Below, piece by piece: positions 8,876-17,466 of a stretch of 64,000 nt of DNA. The DNA lies in contig OZ244892.1 in the NCBI GenBank assembly GCA_965221465.1, positions 1,426,001-1,490,000 of the forward strand. Reading direction: 5' to 3'. The notes under the pieces were generated by a model. It did no database searches. It was not told where the DNA came from and saw only the letters and a program-made list of their open reading frames with translations. This DNA is from Azophilus sp965221465. GTDB lineage: Bacteria; Pseudomonadota; Gammaproteobacteria; Pseudomonadales; Azotimanducaceae. The translations under genes were made by a program, and so were the position numbers. The first letter of the stretch is position 1. Every line of letters begins with the position of its first letter.

Positions 8876-9505
8876 CTATTGCCCGACCACGGCCGGCAGC
8901 GTCTTGCGCGGCTGCTGCACGCGGTCGACCAGGCCGTATTGCTCCGCCTCGTCGGGGCTCATCCAGAAATCGCGATCGGAGTCGGCCAGGATGCGCTCTA
9001 CCGGCTGGCCGGTATGCCGGGCGAGCAGTTCGTTCAGGCGTTCCCGCATGTGCAGGATTTCCTTCGCCTGGATTTCGATGTCCGCGGCCACTCCCCGAGC
9101 ACCGCCCATGGCCGGCTGATGGATCATCATGCGCGAATTCGGCAGGGCAAATCGCTTGCCGGGTTCGCCCGCGGCGAGCAGAAACGCGCCCATGCTGGCT
9201 GCCTGGCCGATGCACAGCGTGCTGACGTTGCAGCGCACGAACTGCATGGTGTCGTAGATGGCCATCCCCGAGGTCACCGCGCCACCGGGGGAGTTGATGT
9301 ACATGTGGATGTCCTTGTCCGGATTCTCGGATTCGAGGTAGAGGATCTGGGCAATGACGAGGTTGGCTACCTGGTCTTCCACCGGCCCGACCACGAACAC
9401 GATGCGGTCCTTGAGTAGCCGGGAGTAGATGTCGTAGGCGCGTTCGCCGCGCGACGACTGTTCGACCACCATGGGCACGAGGCCCAATGCGCTGGTCTCC
9501 TTCAT
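8876..9505 (-). CDS. clpP: ClpP, serine protease subunit of ClpXP
   Basis: A 209-residue proteolytic chamber subunit. The catalytic Ser is in IGQAASMGAFLLAAGE, His in RMMIHQPAMGG, and Asp in the region of the SDRDFWMSPDEA segment. The processing region MVVEQSSRGERAYDIYSR is present at the N terminus. A longer open frame runs upstream into tig, but family similarity starts at MKETSALGLVP, so the ATG at 9505 is the start. It follows tig by 77 bases, and clpX follows, the standard order. Confidence 0.98.
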   Translation of the reverse strand: MKETSALGLVPMVVEQSSRGERAYDIYSRLLKDRIVFVVGPVEDQVANLVIAQILYLESENPDKDIHMYINSPGGAVTSGMAIYDTMQFVRCNVSTLCIGQAASMGAFLLAAGEPGKRFALPNSRMMIHQPAMGGARGVAADIEIQAKEILHMRERLNELLARHTGQPVERILADSDRDFWMSPDEAEQYGLVDRVQQPRKTLPAVVGQ

Positions 9506-9582
9506 CTTGCTCGAGTCTCCTTGTGTTGCATGGTCTTGCTGTTGGATGGTCTTGCTGCCGCCGTCGGCCAACCGCCTGGTCT

Positions 9583-10944
9583 TCAGGTTGCCGGGGCGTC
9601 GGCTACGGCAGCCTCCTCGTCCTGGTCGTCCTCTCGCCCCTCGCCGGCAATGATGTCGACATAGGACCGCTCCTGCAAACTCACCTGAGCCGCCTCGAGC
9701 ACCGTCTCGACGACCCGGTCTTCGAGCACGGCCGATTCCACCACAGACAACTGTTCGTCGCTCTGATAGTACCAGGCAATCACCCGGTCCTTGTCGGTGT
9801 AGGGTTCGGCAAGCTCTTCGATGCGCTGCCGAATCCGCCCGGCATCCGCTGTCAGATTGTGTTCCCGGATGATCTCCCGGGTTATCAGCGCCAGCGCAAC
9901 CCGTCGTTCGGCCCGCTCGCGAAACAGGTCGTCGGGCAGGGAAACCAACTTGCGTTCGGCCTCGCGCATGCGCTGCAGCACGCCATCCTTCATGGCCTGA
10001 ATCTCCTGTTGGACAAGCGCATCCGGCAACTCGATGTCGTGGTTGCGCGCCAGTTCGTCCATGACCCGGCCCCTGACCTGTGTGCGGATGGCCTCGTCGA
10101 GTTCGCGGCGCATGTTGCCGGCGACTTCCTCCCGAAACGCTTGCAGGCCGCCATCCTCGATACCGACCTCGACACCGAACGCGCGGATGAATGCCTCGTC
10201 GACCTCGGGCAGCCTCGGTGCCTTCACCGAGCGGACGCTGACGGTGAATTCCACCGTCTTGCCCGCCAGAGCGTCGTTCGGGTGGTCCTCGGGAAACTCG
10301 GCGGGAAACGCCTTGTCGTCTCCGGCCGCCATGCCGCACACCGCCTCGTCGAACGCATCGAGCAGGCGCCCGGAGCCGACCTCGAAGCTGATGTCTTCGC
10401 CCTTGCCGCCTTCGAAGGGTTCACCGTCGAGGCGGCCGTCGAAGTCGATCGCCACCAAGTCGCCGTCCTCGGCGCCACGCTCGACCTCGTCCCATTCCCG
10501 ACGCTGCTCGCGCAGCTTCTGCACCATGGCGTCGATGTCTTCGTCGGTGGTTTCGCAGGTTGGTTTTTCGATTTCCAGGCTGGCGAAATCGACGAGTTCG
10601 ACCGGGGGAAACACCTCGAAGGTGGCGGTGAACTCGAAGTCGACGCCGGGGTCGAGCTTGACGACCTGCAAGGTCGGGGTGCCGGCAGGCGCGAGAGATT
10701 CGCGTTGCACGGCTTCGGAGAAGCTCGTGCGCATGACGTCGCTTGCGGTCTCGGCCCGCGCCGCGGCGCCGAAGCGCCGGCGGACTTCCTTCATCGGGAC
10801 CTTGCCCGGACGGAAGCCGGGCACACGCACGCGGCCCCGGGTCTCGACCAGCCTGGAGGAAACCTGGTCCTCGAATTGCTCCGAGGGCACGACGATGGTG
10901 AGGCGCCGTTCGAGAGACGATGTTTTTTCCACCGATACCTGCAT
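9583..10944 (-). CDS. tig: Trigger factor (ribosome-associated chaperone)
   Basis: A 453-residue chaperone that binds at the ribosomal exit tunnel. The N-terminal domain begins MQVSVEKTSSLERRLTI and carries the ribosome-binding signature GFRPGKVPMKEVRRRFG (about residues 44-60). A FKBP-type isomerase domain follows (GDLVAIDFDGRLDGEPFEGG), and then the long helical C-terminal arms. The C terminus is acidic (EGREDDQDEEAA). The frame remains open to 11043, but the region upstream of 10944 lacks family similarity. It starts 159 bases after the tRNA-His gene. Confidence 0.97.
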   Translation of the reverse strand: MQVSVEKTSSLERRLTIVVPSEQFEDQVSSRLVETRGRVRVPGFRPGKVPMKEVRRRFGAAARAETASDVMRTSFSEAVQRESLAPAGTPTLQVVKLDPGVDFEFTATFEVFPPVELVDFASLEIEKPTCETTDEDIDAMVQKLREQRREWDEVERGAEDGDLVAIDFDGRLDGEPFEGGKGEDISFEVGSGRLLDAFDEAVCGMAAGDDKAFPAEFPEDHPNDALAGKTVEFTVSVRSVKAPRLPEVDEAFIRAFGVEVGIEDGGLQAFREEVAGNMRRELDEAIRTQVRGRVMDELARNHDIELPDALVQQEIQAMKDGVLQRMREAERKLVSLPDDLFRERAERRVALALITREIIREHNLTADAGRIRQRIEELAEPYTDKDRVIAWYYQSDEQLSVVESAVLEDRVVETVLEAAQVSLQERSYVDIIAGEGREDDQDEEAAVADAPAT

Positions 10945-11102
10945 TGCCAGACCTGTCGTTCGCGGAACGGGTTCTCGAGTGAGCGAAGCACGCATCCCGG
11001 CACCGATGCGGCGTCGCTCCTCGAACGGATCGCCCCCGGTCACCGTCTTGCAGTCGAACCGGGACGCGAGCCCCGCCGGTCACCCGTTCGTCGCGGTAGT
11101 AT

Positions 11103-11179
11103 TGGGGTGGACGATGGGGTTCGAACCCACGACCGCCGGGACCACAACCCGGAGCTCTACCGGCTGAGCTACGTCCACC
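11103..11179 (-). tRNA. tRNA-His(GTG)
   Basis: A 77-nt cloverleaf read on minus from 11179. It begins GGTGGACGTAGCTCA, has anticodon loop TTGTGGT (anticodon GTG), T-loop GGTTCGAACCC, an acceptor end pairing GGTGGAC with GTCCACC, and an encoded CCA. It is the last tRNA of the operon and the closest to tig. Confidence 0.95.
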
Positions 11180-11286
11180 GTCAGTCTGTCCGCCGGCCAG
11201 CCACCGCATCGGCGCCCTCGACCGGACGACGGTTTCATACGATTCATCCGCCGCCGGTCGGTGCTGTCGACAGCCACGGCGAGCCC

Positions 11287-11363
11287 TGGCACGCCCGGAA
11301 GGATTCGAACCTTCAACCCTCGGCTTAGAAGGCCGATGCTCTATCCGGTTGAGCTACGGGCGC
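11287..11363 (-). tRNA. tRNA-Arg(TCT)
   Basis: A 77-nt cloverleaf read on minus from 11363. It begins GCGCCCGTAGCTCAA, has anticodon loop CTTCTAA (anticodon TCT), T-loop GGTTCGAATCC and an encoded CCA at 11289-11287. The first acceptor pair is a G-U wobble. It is the middle gene of the three-tRNA operon. Confidence 0.95.
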
Positions 11364-11419
11364 ATGGGCGGCCGATGGCATTTCGCGCCTGCCGACATCA
11401 GTGCCGGCGCTGGCCGATC

Positions 11420-11496
<77 letters not shown>

Positions 11497-11560
11497 GCAA
11501 AACCGACATCCTTCTGGCCAGTCGGCGGGGCGCTGATCCCCCCGGGCCGACGGCGCGCGG

Positions 11561-11589
11561 ATGATACTGGCGAGCCCATCGACCGTCAA
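11561..11589 (-). promoter_or_regulatory. Promoter of the tRNA-Pro-Arg-His operon
   Basis: In the minus sense: -35 TTGACG (11589-11584), exactly 17 bases, -10 TATCAT (11566-11561), followed by a very GC-rich discriminator (CCGCGCGCC). A GC-rich discriminator is typical of stringently controlled stable-RNA promoters. The first tRNA starts about 65 bases downstream. Confidence 0.75.
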
Positions 11590-11890
11590 ATGACGCCAAC
11601 GCGGAGTGTACGGCTCGCATGGAACAAATTTCTCAAGCGATTGATTTTATTGAATTCGTTAACGTGGGGGACCATACCTTCGATCCGGCTCCGAGAATCG
11701 CTATGCGGTACGCGCATACGGCTCGCCGAATGGCACGCCAAGCGCACCTGCTTACCGCTACGATGGGCGCAAGCACGAGTATCCATGTTGTCAAATCTAT
11801 TTTTTCCGTGTCTTCGTGCAGCTCCTCGAGTAGGTGATTCGATGCCGTGTCAGTGGGCAGTTCCAGCGCCCCGAACGAGGGGGTCAATCG
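11590..11890. other. Gene-free stretch between tRNA promoter and IS element
   Basis: About 300 bases with locally higher AT content (for example GATTTTATTGAATTC near 11641). Short open frames exist on both strands, but none has a recognisable protein or a ribosome-binding site. It may be upstream sequence of the tRNA promoter or part of the IS110 right flank. Confidence 0.4.
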
Positions 11891-11966
11891 CCGGGCCGTT
11901 GCCCCTGGGGCCCCGACTCCGGTCGCTGACGCTCCCTGCGCCGAGGCCCCAGGGGCAACGGCCCGG
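11891..11966. repeat. Perfect 22-bp inverted repeat just downstream of the IS110 transposase
   Basis: Two perfectly complementary 22-base arms (11891-11912 and 11945-11966) are separated by 32 bases, starting 10 bases after the transposase stop. The arms are built around GGGCCGTTGCCCC. The element would form a very stable hairpin in either DNA or RNA. No U-tract follows, so it is not a typical intrinsic terminator. It could be part of the IS end or of an associated structured RNA. Confidence 0.8.
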
Positions 11967-11976
11967 CACCACACAC

Positions 11977-12942
11977 TCACGCCGGTGCGCACTCCGGCGT
12001 ACCCAGCGGCTTCGGCGACCAAAGTCGATCCTGGGCCAGCAACGCATTGGCCAGTATCAGCATCTTGCGCATGATCGCGGTGAGCGCCACCTTCGACGGC
12101 TTGCCGCGCTCCCGGAGTTCTCGATACTTGCGAGCGAAGTCCGGGTTGTGACGAAGCGCGGCGACCGACGCCATGTAGAGCAGACGCCGCGGCCTGAACC
12201 GGCCACCCCGGATATAGCTGCGCCCCTTCCAGGCCCCGGACTCCCGAGTGACCGGCGCCAACCCCGCCAGGCTGGCGACCGCTTTGCTGTCGAGGGTACC
12301 CAACTCCGGCATGTCCGCAAGCAGGCCGGCGGCGGTGACTGCCCCGATCCCCGGGATGGAGGTCAGTATCTCGGCCTGGCGCGCCAACTCCGTGTCGTCG
12401 GCGATCAACTTTGCGACCTCGGCGTCCAACGCCTTGATTTGCCGATCGATTTGCTTCAGCCGGTTGCGCAACTGTCGCTTCAACAGCGCATAACGGACGT
12501 GCTTCTGTCGGTTCAGCGCCGCCGTACGGTCCTTGATCAGCCCATCCCGAGCCGTGTGCAGTTCGTCCAGATCGCGCCGCGTCGGCGACGCCAACTGCAG
12601 CGGTCGCAACTCAATCGCCGCGCCCATCTGCGCCAGGACGCGGGCGTCCACCGCATCCGTCTTGGCTTCCTGGCCTTGCGCCTGGGCGAAGCGCCGCGCC
12701 CACTTGGCGTTCACTCGCGACAGCGGCAGCCGCTCGGCCAACGCCTCCTCGAAGGCGCGGTGCCACGGCCCGGTGGACTCGTAGACCACGCAGTCCACGG
12801 AGGGTCCCACCCACTGCGCCAGGGCGTCGAACCCGGTGGTGCTGTTCGCGAATCGCGTCGCCTCGCCGTCCGAGTGTCGGTAGGCATCGAGATGCAATTT
12901 GGAGATATCCACCCCCACGGTATTACGGGTATGATCATTCAT
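11977..12942 (-). CDS. IS110-family transposase (DEDD recombinase)
   Basis: A 321-residue IS110-type recombinase. The N-terminal RuvC-like DEDD domain shows Asp in VGVDISKLHLDAY, Glu in VVYESTGPWHRAF and the Asp pair in KTDAVDARVLA. The C-terminal transposase_20 domain shows ILTSIPGIGAVTAAGLLA (helix-hairpin-helix-like) and the conserved Ser region LAGLAPVTRESG. I start at ATG 12942 (MNDHTRNTVGVD); the open frame continues upstream without similarity. The gene looks intact. Known IS110 elements use a bridge RNA encoded in a non-coding end and lack simple terminal inverted repeats, so element borders cannot be read directly here. Confidence 0.93.
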   Translation of the reverse strand: MNDHTRNTVGVDISKLHLDAYRHSDGEATRFANSTTGFDALAQWVGPSVDCVVYESTGPWHRAFEEALAERLPLSRVNAKWARRFAQAQGQEAKTDAVDARVLAQMGAAIELRPLQLASPTRRDLDELHTARDGLIKDRTAALNRQKHVRYALLKRQLRNRLKQIDRQIKALDAEVAKLIADDTELARQAEILTSIPGIGAVTAAGLLADMPELGTLDSKAVASLAGLAPVTRESGAWKGRSYIRGGRFRPRRLLYMASVAALRHNPDFARKYRELRERGKPSKVALTAIMRKMLILANALLAQDRLWSPKPLGTPECAPA

Positions 12943-13348
12943 AGTTTCTTGGCTCCTGGGCTTGTCATTCGGGCCTTTATGCCCACGTATCCATTCAGGA
13001 CGTCGGGAAACGACGGTGGCGACCAAACTCGTGCACGGCCCCTAAGGCCTAGCCTCAAACGGTCCGCCACCGCCCCCGTCGCCGGTCTCGACCGGCGGCG
13101 GGTGGACCCATCCCAAGGGTCCACCGAGGTGGAGCTTAACAGGGGTCCACGTGGGGAGATTAAACAGACAAGCTTCAAAGGTGCCGGATACGCGCACCGC
13201 ACACCGATTCTCTCCCACCGGCTGTCAGGTGTTCCTTGCGCGTCCTCGTCCCGGCGCGCCGGGTTGGGAACTTTTGCGCTGCTGTTGGCGACCGAGGCAG
13301 TCCGTCGATTAACCGGTGCGGTTAGAATGGCCGTTTTACGGGGACGTC
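12943..13348. other. Non-coding segment between transposase and folD (possible IS110 left end plus folD promoter)
   Basis: About 400 bases without a supported gene. A 9-bp inverted repeat GGTGGACCC (13101-13109) / GGGTCCACC (13117-13125), with a further copy GGGGTCCAC near 13145, could belong to a structured RNA of the IS element. Nearer folD, TAGAAT at 13323-13328 is a plausible -10 box, without a convincing -35. GGGG six bases before the folD ATG is the likely ribosome-binding site. Confidence 0.4.
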
Positions 13349-14197
13349 ATGACCGCCAGGATAATCGACGGGGCGGGAATCGCCCGGGAACTGCGAAGCG
13401 AAATGCGTGAAACCGTGGCGGCCACGGTTGCCGCCGGCAAGCGGCCGCCCGGACTGGCCGTCATCCTCGTTGGCAACGACCCCGGCTCGGTCGCGTATGT
13501 CAACGCCAAGAGGCGCGATTGCGAACAGGTGGGATTTCACTCCGTCGTGCAGCACGTCTCCTCGAACGTGACCCAGCAGGACCTCGAAGGCCGGGTTGCG
13601 GCGCTCAACGGCGATGCCGCCATCGACGGCATTCTCGTGCAGCTTCCACTGCCCGGGCACATCGATGCAGACCGTATCATCGACTCGATCGACCCCGAGA
13701 AGGACATCGACGGTTTTCATCCCTACAACATCGGCCGCCTGGCCCTGCGCCGCCCGGCACTGCGATCCTGCACGCCCAAGGGCATCATGCAACTCCTCGA
13801 TCGCACGGGCATCGAATACAAGGGCGCCGAAGCGACGGTCATCGGAGCATCGAACCATCTCGGCCGACCCATGGGGCTCGAGTTGCTGCGGGTCGGCTGT
13901 ACGGTGACAACGGCGCACAAGTTCACCCTCGATACCGCGGCAAAGTCCCGGGGAGCGGACATACTCATTGCCGCCGCCGGCGTGCCGGGGCTGGTCAGGG
14001 GGGATTGGGTGAAGCCGGGGGCGGTCGTGGTCGATGTCGGCTTCACCCGGGACGCTGAAGGCAGGCTGCACGGCGATGTGGCTTTCGAGGAAGTGCGGGA
14101 GCGGGCAGGCTGGATCACGCCCGTGCCCGGCGGCGTCGGGCCCATGACGCGCCTGGCGCTCCTGCAGAATACGCTGATCTCCGCCGGTTGCGCCTGA
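13349..14197 (+). CDS. folD: FolD: methylenetetrahydrofolate dehydrogenase / methenyl-THF cyclohydrolase
   Basis: A 282-residue bifunctional enzyme interconverting methylene-, methenyl- and 10-formyl-THF for one-carbon metabolism. It shows the substrate segment SVAYVNAKRRDCEQVG with the catalytic Lys, the signature DGILVQLPLPGHID, PEKDIDGFHPYN, the NADP loop VIGASNHLGRPMGLEL, and the terminal PVPGGVGPMTRLALLQNT. I start at ATG 13349 (MTARIIDGAGIA); the open frame is longer but unrelated upstream. It is followed after nine bases by lpxH. folD next to the tRNA-tig block is the Pseudomonas-like arrangement. Confidence 0.97.
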   Translation: MTARIIDGAGIARELRSEMRETVAATVAAGKRPPGLAVILVGNDPGSVAYVNAKRRDCEQVGFHSVVQHVSSNVTQQDLEGRVAALNGDAAIDGILVQLPLPGHIDADRIIDSIDPEKDIDGFHPYNIGRLALRRPALRSCTPKGIMQLLDRTGIEYKGAEATVIGASNHLGRPMGLELLRVGCTVTTAHKFTLDTAAKSRGADILIAAAGVPGLVRGDWVKPGAVVVDVGFTRDAEGRLHGDVAFEEVRERAGWITPVPGGVGPMTRLALLQNTLISAGCA

Positions 14198-14206
14198 ACG
14201 CCGCCG

Positions 14207-14935
14207 ATGAAACGGGTTTTCCTGTCGGACCTTCATCTCGAAACCCACGACGACCGTCGCTTTGCACGCTTCTGCGAATGCCTCGGCGAGGAGTCCCGAT
14301 GGGCCGACGAGGTCATCGTTCTCGGCGACCTGTTCGAAGTCTGGGTCGGCGACGACGACGACTCGGAACTGGCCGTTGCAGCCTGCACGGCGTTGCGGGA
14401 GGCGTCCGCGCACGCGCGGGTTCTGGCAATGGCAGGGAACCGCGATTTTCTGTGGGGGCCCGGTTTTGCGGAGCGTTCCGGAGCCGAAACGATCGACGAC
14501 CCCTTTCAGACCGGCGACGGGCTGCTGCTCACCCATGGCGACGCGCTCTGTACGGGAGACAGCGCGTACATGGCGTTTCGCGCCACCGTGCGATCGTCAG
14601 CGTGGCGGGACGACATGCTGGCGCGGCCCCTTTCAGACCGGCGCCGAATCGGCGCGGAGATGCGCGCCGCCAGCGCAGCGGCCAATGCCAACAAGGCCGA
14701 CAACATCACCGACGTGTCACCGGCCGCGCTCAACAGCCTGCTCGAAGGCCGGACGGTGCGGGCAGTCATCCATGGACACACCCACCGGCCGGCAATCCAT
14801 CGCGCCGCCGGTTCAGAGCGGTATGTGCTCGGCGCCTGGGAACGGTGCGGCTGGATACTGCGTCAATTCGACGCCCGCTTCGACCTGGAGTGCTTCTCGC
14901 TGGCAGTCCCATACCGGCAGCCGCCAGCCGGTTAG
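14207..14935 (+). CDS. lpxH: LpxH: UDP-2,3-diacylglucosamine diphosphatase
   Basis: A 242-residue calcineurin-like metallophosphoesterase of lipid A synthesis that releases UMP to give lipid X. Metal-binding motifs appear in order: SDLHLE (residues 7-12), VLGDLFEVW, AGNRDFLWG, THGDALC and HGHTHRPAIH. Length fits the LpxH family. It is 9 bases after folD and probably co-transcribed. It ends 12 bases before the end of the convergent DUF1289 gene. Confidence 0.95.
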   Translation: MKRVFLSDLHLETHDDRRFARFCECLGEESRWADEVIVLGDLFEVWVGDDDDSELAVAACTALREASAHARVLAMAGNRDFLWGPGFAERSGAETIDDPFQTGDGLLLTHGDALCTGDSAYMAFRATVRSSAWRDDMLARPLSDRRRIGAEMRAASAAANANKADNITDVSPAALNSLLEGRTVRAVIHGHTHRPAIHRAAGSERYVLGAWERCGWILRQFDARFDLECFSLAVPYRQPPAG

Positions 14936-14947
14936 GTTGACGAGGTA

Positions 14948-15406
14948 CTACTCCGCCGGGATTCGGTAATTGCGCTCGTAGATGGCCAGGGAACGGTTGT
15001 GAAACTCCCGGTCGATGCTCGACAGCAACATCCTGGCGGGCGAAGGTTCCTCTGTATTCGGGTCTCCAATGCGGTCCCCCTGGCTCCAGGGCAGCGGCAG
15101 CCGCCGGATGGCGATTCGCCGCAGCACCTCGTAGGCAAGGGATGCATCGCTCATGTCCTCGCGGGTGCGAATCTTCACGGCTGCTGCGTCGGCGCAGAGG
15201 GCACCCACGCGTTCGCGGGAGAGGTGCCGGGCCACCGAACCGTCGCGCAGTTCCGCCAGCCGGCCCCAGACGACCGCCCGCTGGTCCTCGTCGTACGCAT
15301 TCCACTCGACCACTTCGTGGGCAAAACGGTTGCAGCCGCGACAGACCAGATCGCCGTAGGTCGTCGAGCAGACACCGATGCAGGGGCTGGCCCGTCCGTG
15401 GCGCAT
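14948..15406 (-). CDS. DUF1289 domain protein
   Basis: A 152-residue protein with an N-terminal DUF1289 domain: PCIGVCSTTYGDLVCRGC (four Cys in about residues 9-25, probably binding metal) and FAHEVVEWNAYDEDQR followed by VVWGRL. The C-terminal 80 residues (TREDMSDASLAYEVLRR onwards) are unassigned. The ATG overlaps the purF stop (TGATG), so it is translationally coupled to purF. Its function is not known. Confidence 0.8.
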   Translation of the reverse strand: MRHGRASPCIGVCSTTYGDLVCRGCNRFAHEVVEWNAYDEDQRAVVWGRLAELRDGSVARHLSRERVGALCADAAAVKIRTREDMSDASLAYEVLRRIAIRRLPLPWSQGDRIGDPNTEEPSPARMLLSSIDREFHNRSLAIYERNYRIPAE

Positions 15407-16932
15407 CAGGCCTGATTGTGCAGTTCGATCACCGTCTGGCCCGATTCCATGGCGGCTTCGCGTCGTTGCTTCATGGCGTCGCTGCGATTTCGGGAGAGGC
15501 GCTTGAGATAGGCGGCATCGATATCGCCGGTAACGTAGCGGCCGTCGAACACCGAACAGTCGAATCGCGCGATGGACGGGTTGCCTTCCCGGGCGCTTCT
15601 GACCAGGTCCTCGATGCGCTGGTAGACGAGCCAGTCGGCGTTGATGATGTTGCCCACCTGCCTGTCGGAACGGCCGAACGCCACCAGTTCTTCCGCGGCG
15701 GGCATGTCGATGCCGTAAACGTTCGGATACCGGATCGCCGGGGAGGCCGAAGCCATGAATACCTTGCTGGCGCCGGCTTCCCGGGCCATCTGAACGATCT
15801 GCCCCGTGGTCGTACCGCGGACGATGGAGTCGTCCACGAGTAGCACGTTCTTGCCCCGGAATTCGAGCTCGATGGTATTGAACTTCTGCCGCACGGATTT
15901 CCGCCGCTGGTGCTGTCCGGGCATGATGAAGGTACGCCCGATGTAGCGGTTCTTGACGAAGCCTTCCCGGTACTTGACATTCAACCGGTGCGCCAGCGGC
16001 AGGGCGCTGGTGCGGCTGGTGTCGGGAACGGGCATGACCACATCGATGTCGTGCTCGGGATAGCGGGCGAGAATCTCGTCGGCAAGGTATTCGCCCATGC
16101 GCAGGCGGGATTTGTAAACCGACACCTCGTCGATGATCGAATCGGGACGCGCCAGATAGACGTGCTCGAATATGCAGGGCGCGAGTTCCGTTTCTTCTGC
16201 ACAGGCCCGAGTGCGGAGTTCTCCGCTGTCGCCGATGAACACCGCCTCGCCGGGCCCGACATCGGCAATCAGTTCGAAACCGAGCATGTCCAGCGCGACA
16301 CTTTCCGAAGCGATCATGTAATCGTAACCGCGCCGCCCCCGACGCCGACGCCGACCGTATACCAGCGGCCTTATGCCGAACGGATCGCGGAACCCGACGA
16401 TGCCGGCGCCGATCACCATCGCAATGGCCGCATAGGCGCCCCGGCAGCGCCGGTGAACCCCGGCCACGGCCTTGAAAACGTCATCGGCGTTCGGTTCGTG
16501 GGCACCGGTCGTTTGCAGTTCGTGAGCGAATACGTTGAGCAGCACTTCGGAATCGCTGGAAGTATTCACATGGCGAAGGTCATCCCGGAACAGGTCGGCC
16601 TGCAGGGTTTCGGCGTTGGTGAGGTTGCCGTTGTGCGCGAGCGTCACGCCGTAGGGCGAATTGACGTACATCGGCTGCGCCTCGGCGGAACTCGACGAGC
16701 CGGCGGTGGGATAGCGCACGTGGCCGATGCCGACGTTGCCGACCAGGCGATCGATGTGCCGTTGCTGAAAGACATCGTGCACCAGCCCCGTCGCCTTGCG
16801 CAGGTGCAGCCGGTAACCGTCACTGGTCACCATGCCCGCCGCATCCTGGCCCCGGTGCTGCAGAACGGTCAAGGCGTCGTAGATTTCCTGATTGACCGGG
16901 CCCGAGCCGACGATGCCGACGATTCCGCACAT
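15406..16932 (-). CDS. purF: Amidophosphoribosyltransferase (first step of purine synthesis)
   Basis: A 508-residue enzyme converting PRPP and glutamine into phosphoribosylamine. It begins MCGIVGIVGSG, with Cys2 as the glutaminase nucleophile and no propeptide, as in E. coli. The PRPP-binding loop NVLLVDDSIVRGTTTGQ lies at about residues 361-377. The open frame extends upstream into cvpA, but Cys2 must follow the initiator, fixing the start at 16932. The start overlaps the cvpA stop, and the gene is the penultimate member of the dedD-cvpA-purF run. Confidence 0.97.
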   Translation of the reverse strand: MCGIVGIVGSGPVNQEIYDALTVLQHRGQDAAGMVTSDGYRLHLRKATGLVHDVFQQRHIDRLVGNVGIGHVRYPTAGSSSSAEAQPMYVNSPYGVTLAHNGNLTNAETLQADLFRDDLRHVNTSSDSEVLLNVFAHELQTTGAHEPNADDVFKAVAGVHRRCRGAYAAIAMVIGAGIVGFRDPFGIRPLVYGRRRRRGRRGYDYMIASESVALDMLGFELIADVGPGEAVFIGDSGELRTRACAEETELAPCIFEHVYLARPDSIIDEVSVYKSRLRMGEYLADEILARYPEHDIDVVMPVPDTSRTSALPLAHRLNVKYREGFVKNRYIGRTFIMPGQHQRRKSVRQKFNTIELEFRGKNVLLVDDSIVRGTTTGQIVQMAREAGASKVFMASASPAIRYPNVYGIDMPAAEELVAFGRSDRQVGNIINADWLVYQRIEDLVRSAREGNPSIARFDCSVFDGRYVTGDIDAAYLKRLSRNRSDAMKQRREAAMESGQTVIELHNQA

Positions 16933-17456
16933 CAACCGGTCTCCCCTTCCGACAGTTTCGGAACATCCGGTTCGACAAGCAGGTCGCGGGTCTGACTCAG
17001 CACTGCCAGCACACTTTCTTCCATTCTCGCGAGTTCCGGCAGGATCCTGGATTGCTGCCACCAGAGGGCATCCTCGGCAAAGGGGCGCAGGGCTATGATC
17101 GCAACCGTGCAAACCACGATTCCGCGCGCACTGCCGAACAGGAAGCCGAGAAACCGGTCGGTACCGCTCAACCCGGTGGTCTCGATCAGTTTGGCGAACA
17201 GCCACTGTACGATGGCGCCGGCGACCAGCACCGTGACAAAAACGGCCGCAAAGCCCAGCAGGCTGCGCAAGGTTGAACCCATTTCGCTGCCGAACCGCGC
17301 ACCGACCGCATCGCCGAGGTAAAGCGATGCGACCAGAGCCATTGCCCAGATAGCGAGCGAGAGAACCTCCTTGACGAGACCGCGCGCAAGCCCCATCACC
17401 GCCGACAGCAGGATAACGATGGCCAGGACGATATCCGGGGTCGCAACGTTTGCCAT
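16932..17456 (-). CDS. cvpA: CvpA family membrane protein
   Basis: A 174-residue inner-membrane protein with four predicted hydrophobic segments (about residues 8-28, 31-50, 64-86 and 101-121), matching CvpA, which is needed for colicin V production and envelope homeostasis in E. coli. Conserved signatures are IVLAIVILLSAVMGLARG and GLSGTDRFLGFLFGSARG. Its stop overlaps the purF start, the classical cvpA-purF coupling. The gene is separated from dedD by 10 bases. Confidence 0.93.
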   Translation of the reverse strand: MANVATPDIVLAIVILLSAVMGLARGLVKEVLSLAIWAMALVASLYLGDAVGARFGSEMGSTLRSLLGFAAVFVTVLVAGAIVQWLFAKLIETTGLSGTDRFLGFLFGSARGIVVCTVAIIALRPFAEDALWWQQSRILPELARMEESVLAVLSQTRDLLVEPDVPKLSEGETG

Positions 17457-17466
17457 TTCGCCGGGG

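Larger units (their letters stand above)
11880..13150 (-). mobile_element. IS110-type insertion element, borders approximate
   Basis: The element contains the intact DEDD transposase, a strong inverted repeat downstream of it (11891-11966), and an upstream non-coding segment with repeated GGTGGACCC/GGGTCCAC motifs (13101-13155). It sits between the tRNA operon promoter and folD, a junction that is uninterrupted in related gene orders. Exact ends need comparison with an empty site. Confidence 0.5.

Noticed and set aside
11180..11286. A tRNA-Leu gene between tRNA-Arg and tRNA-His, as in some relatives
   Set aside because: No cloverleaf, T-loop or CCA end in the gap on either strand.
11633..12022. 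A minus-strand gene of 129 codons downstream of the transposase
   Set aside because: It is generated by translating the 22-bp inverted repeat and flanking DNA; no family resemblance or ribosome-binding site.
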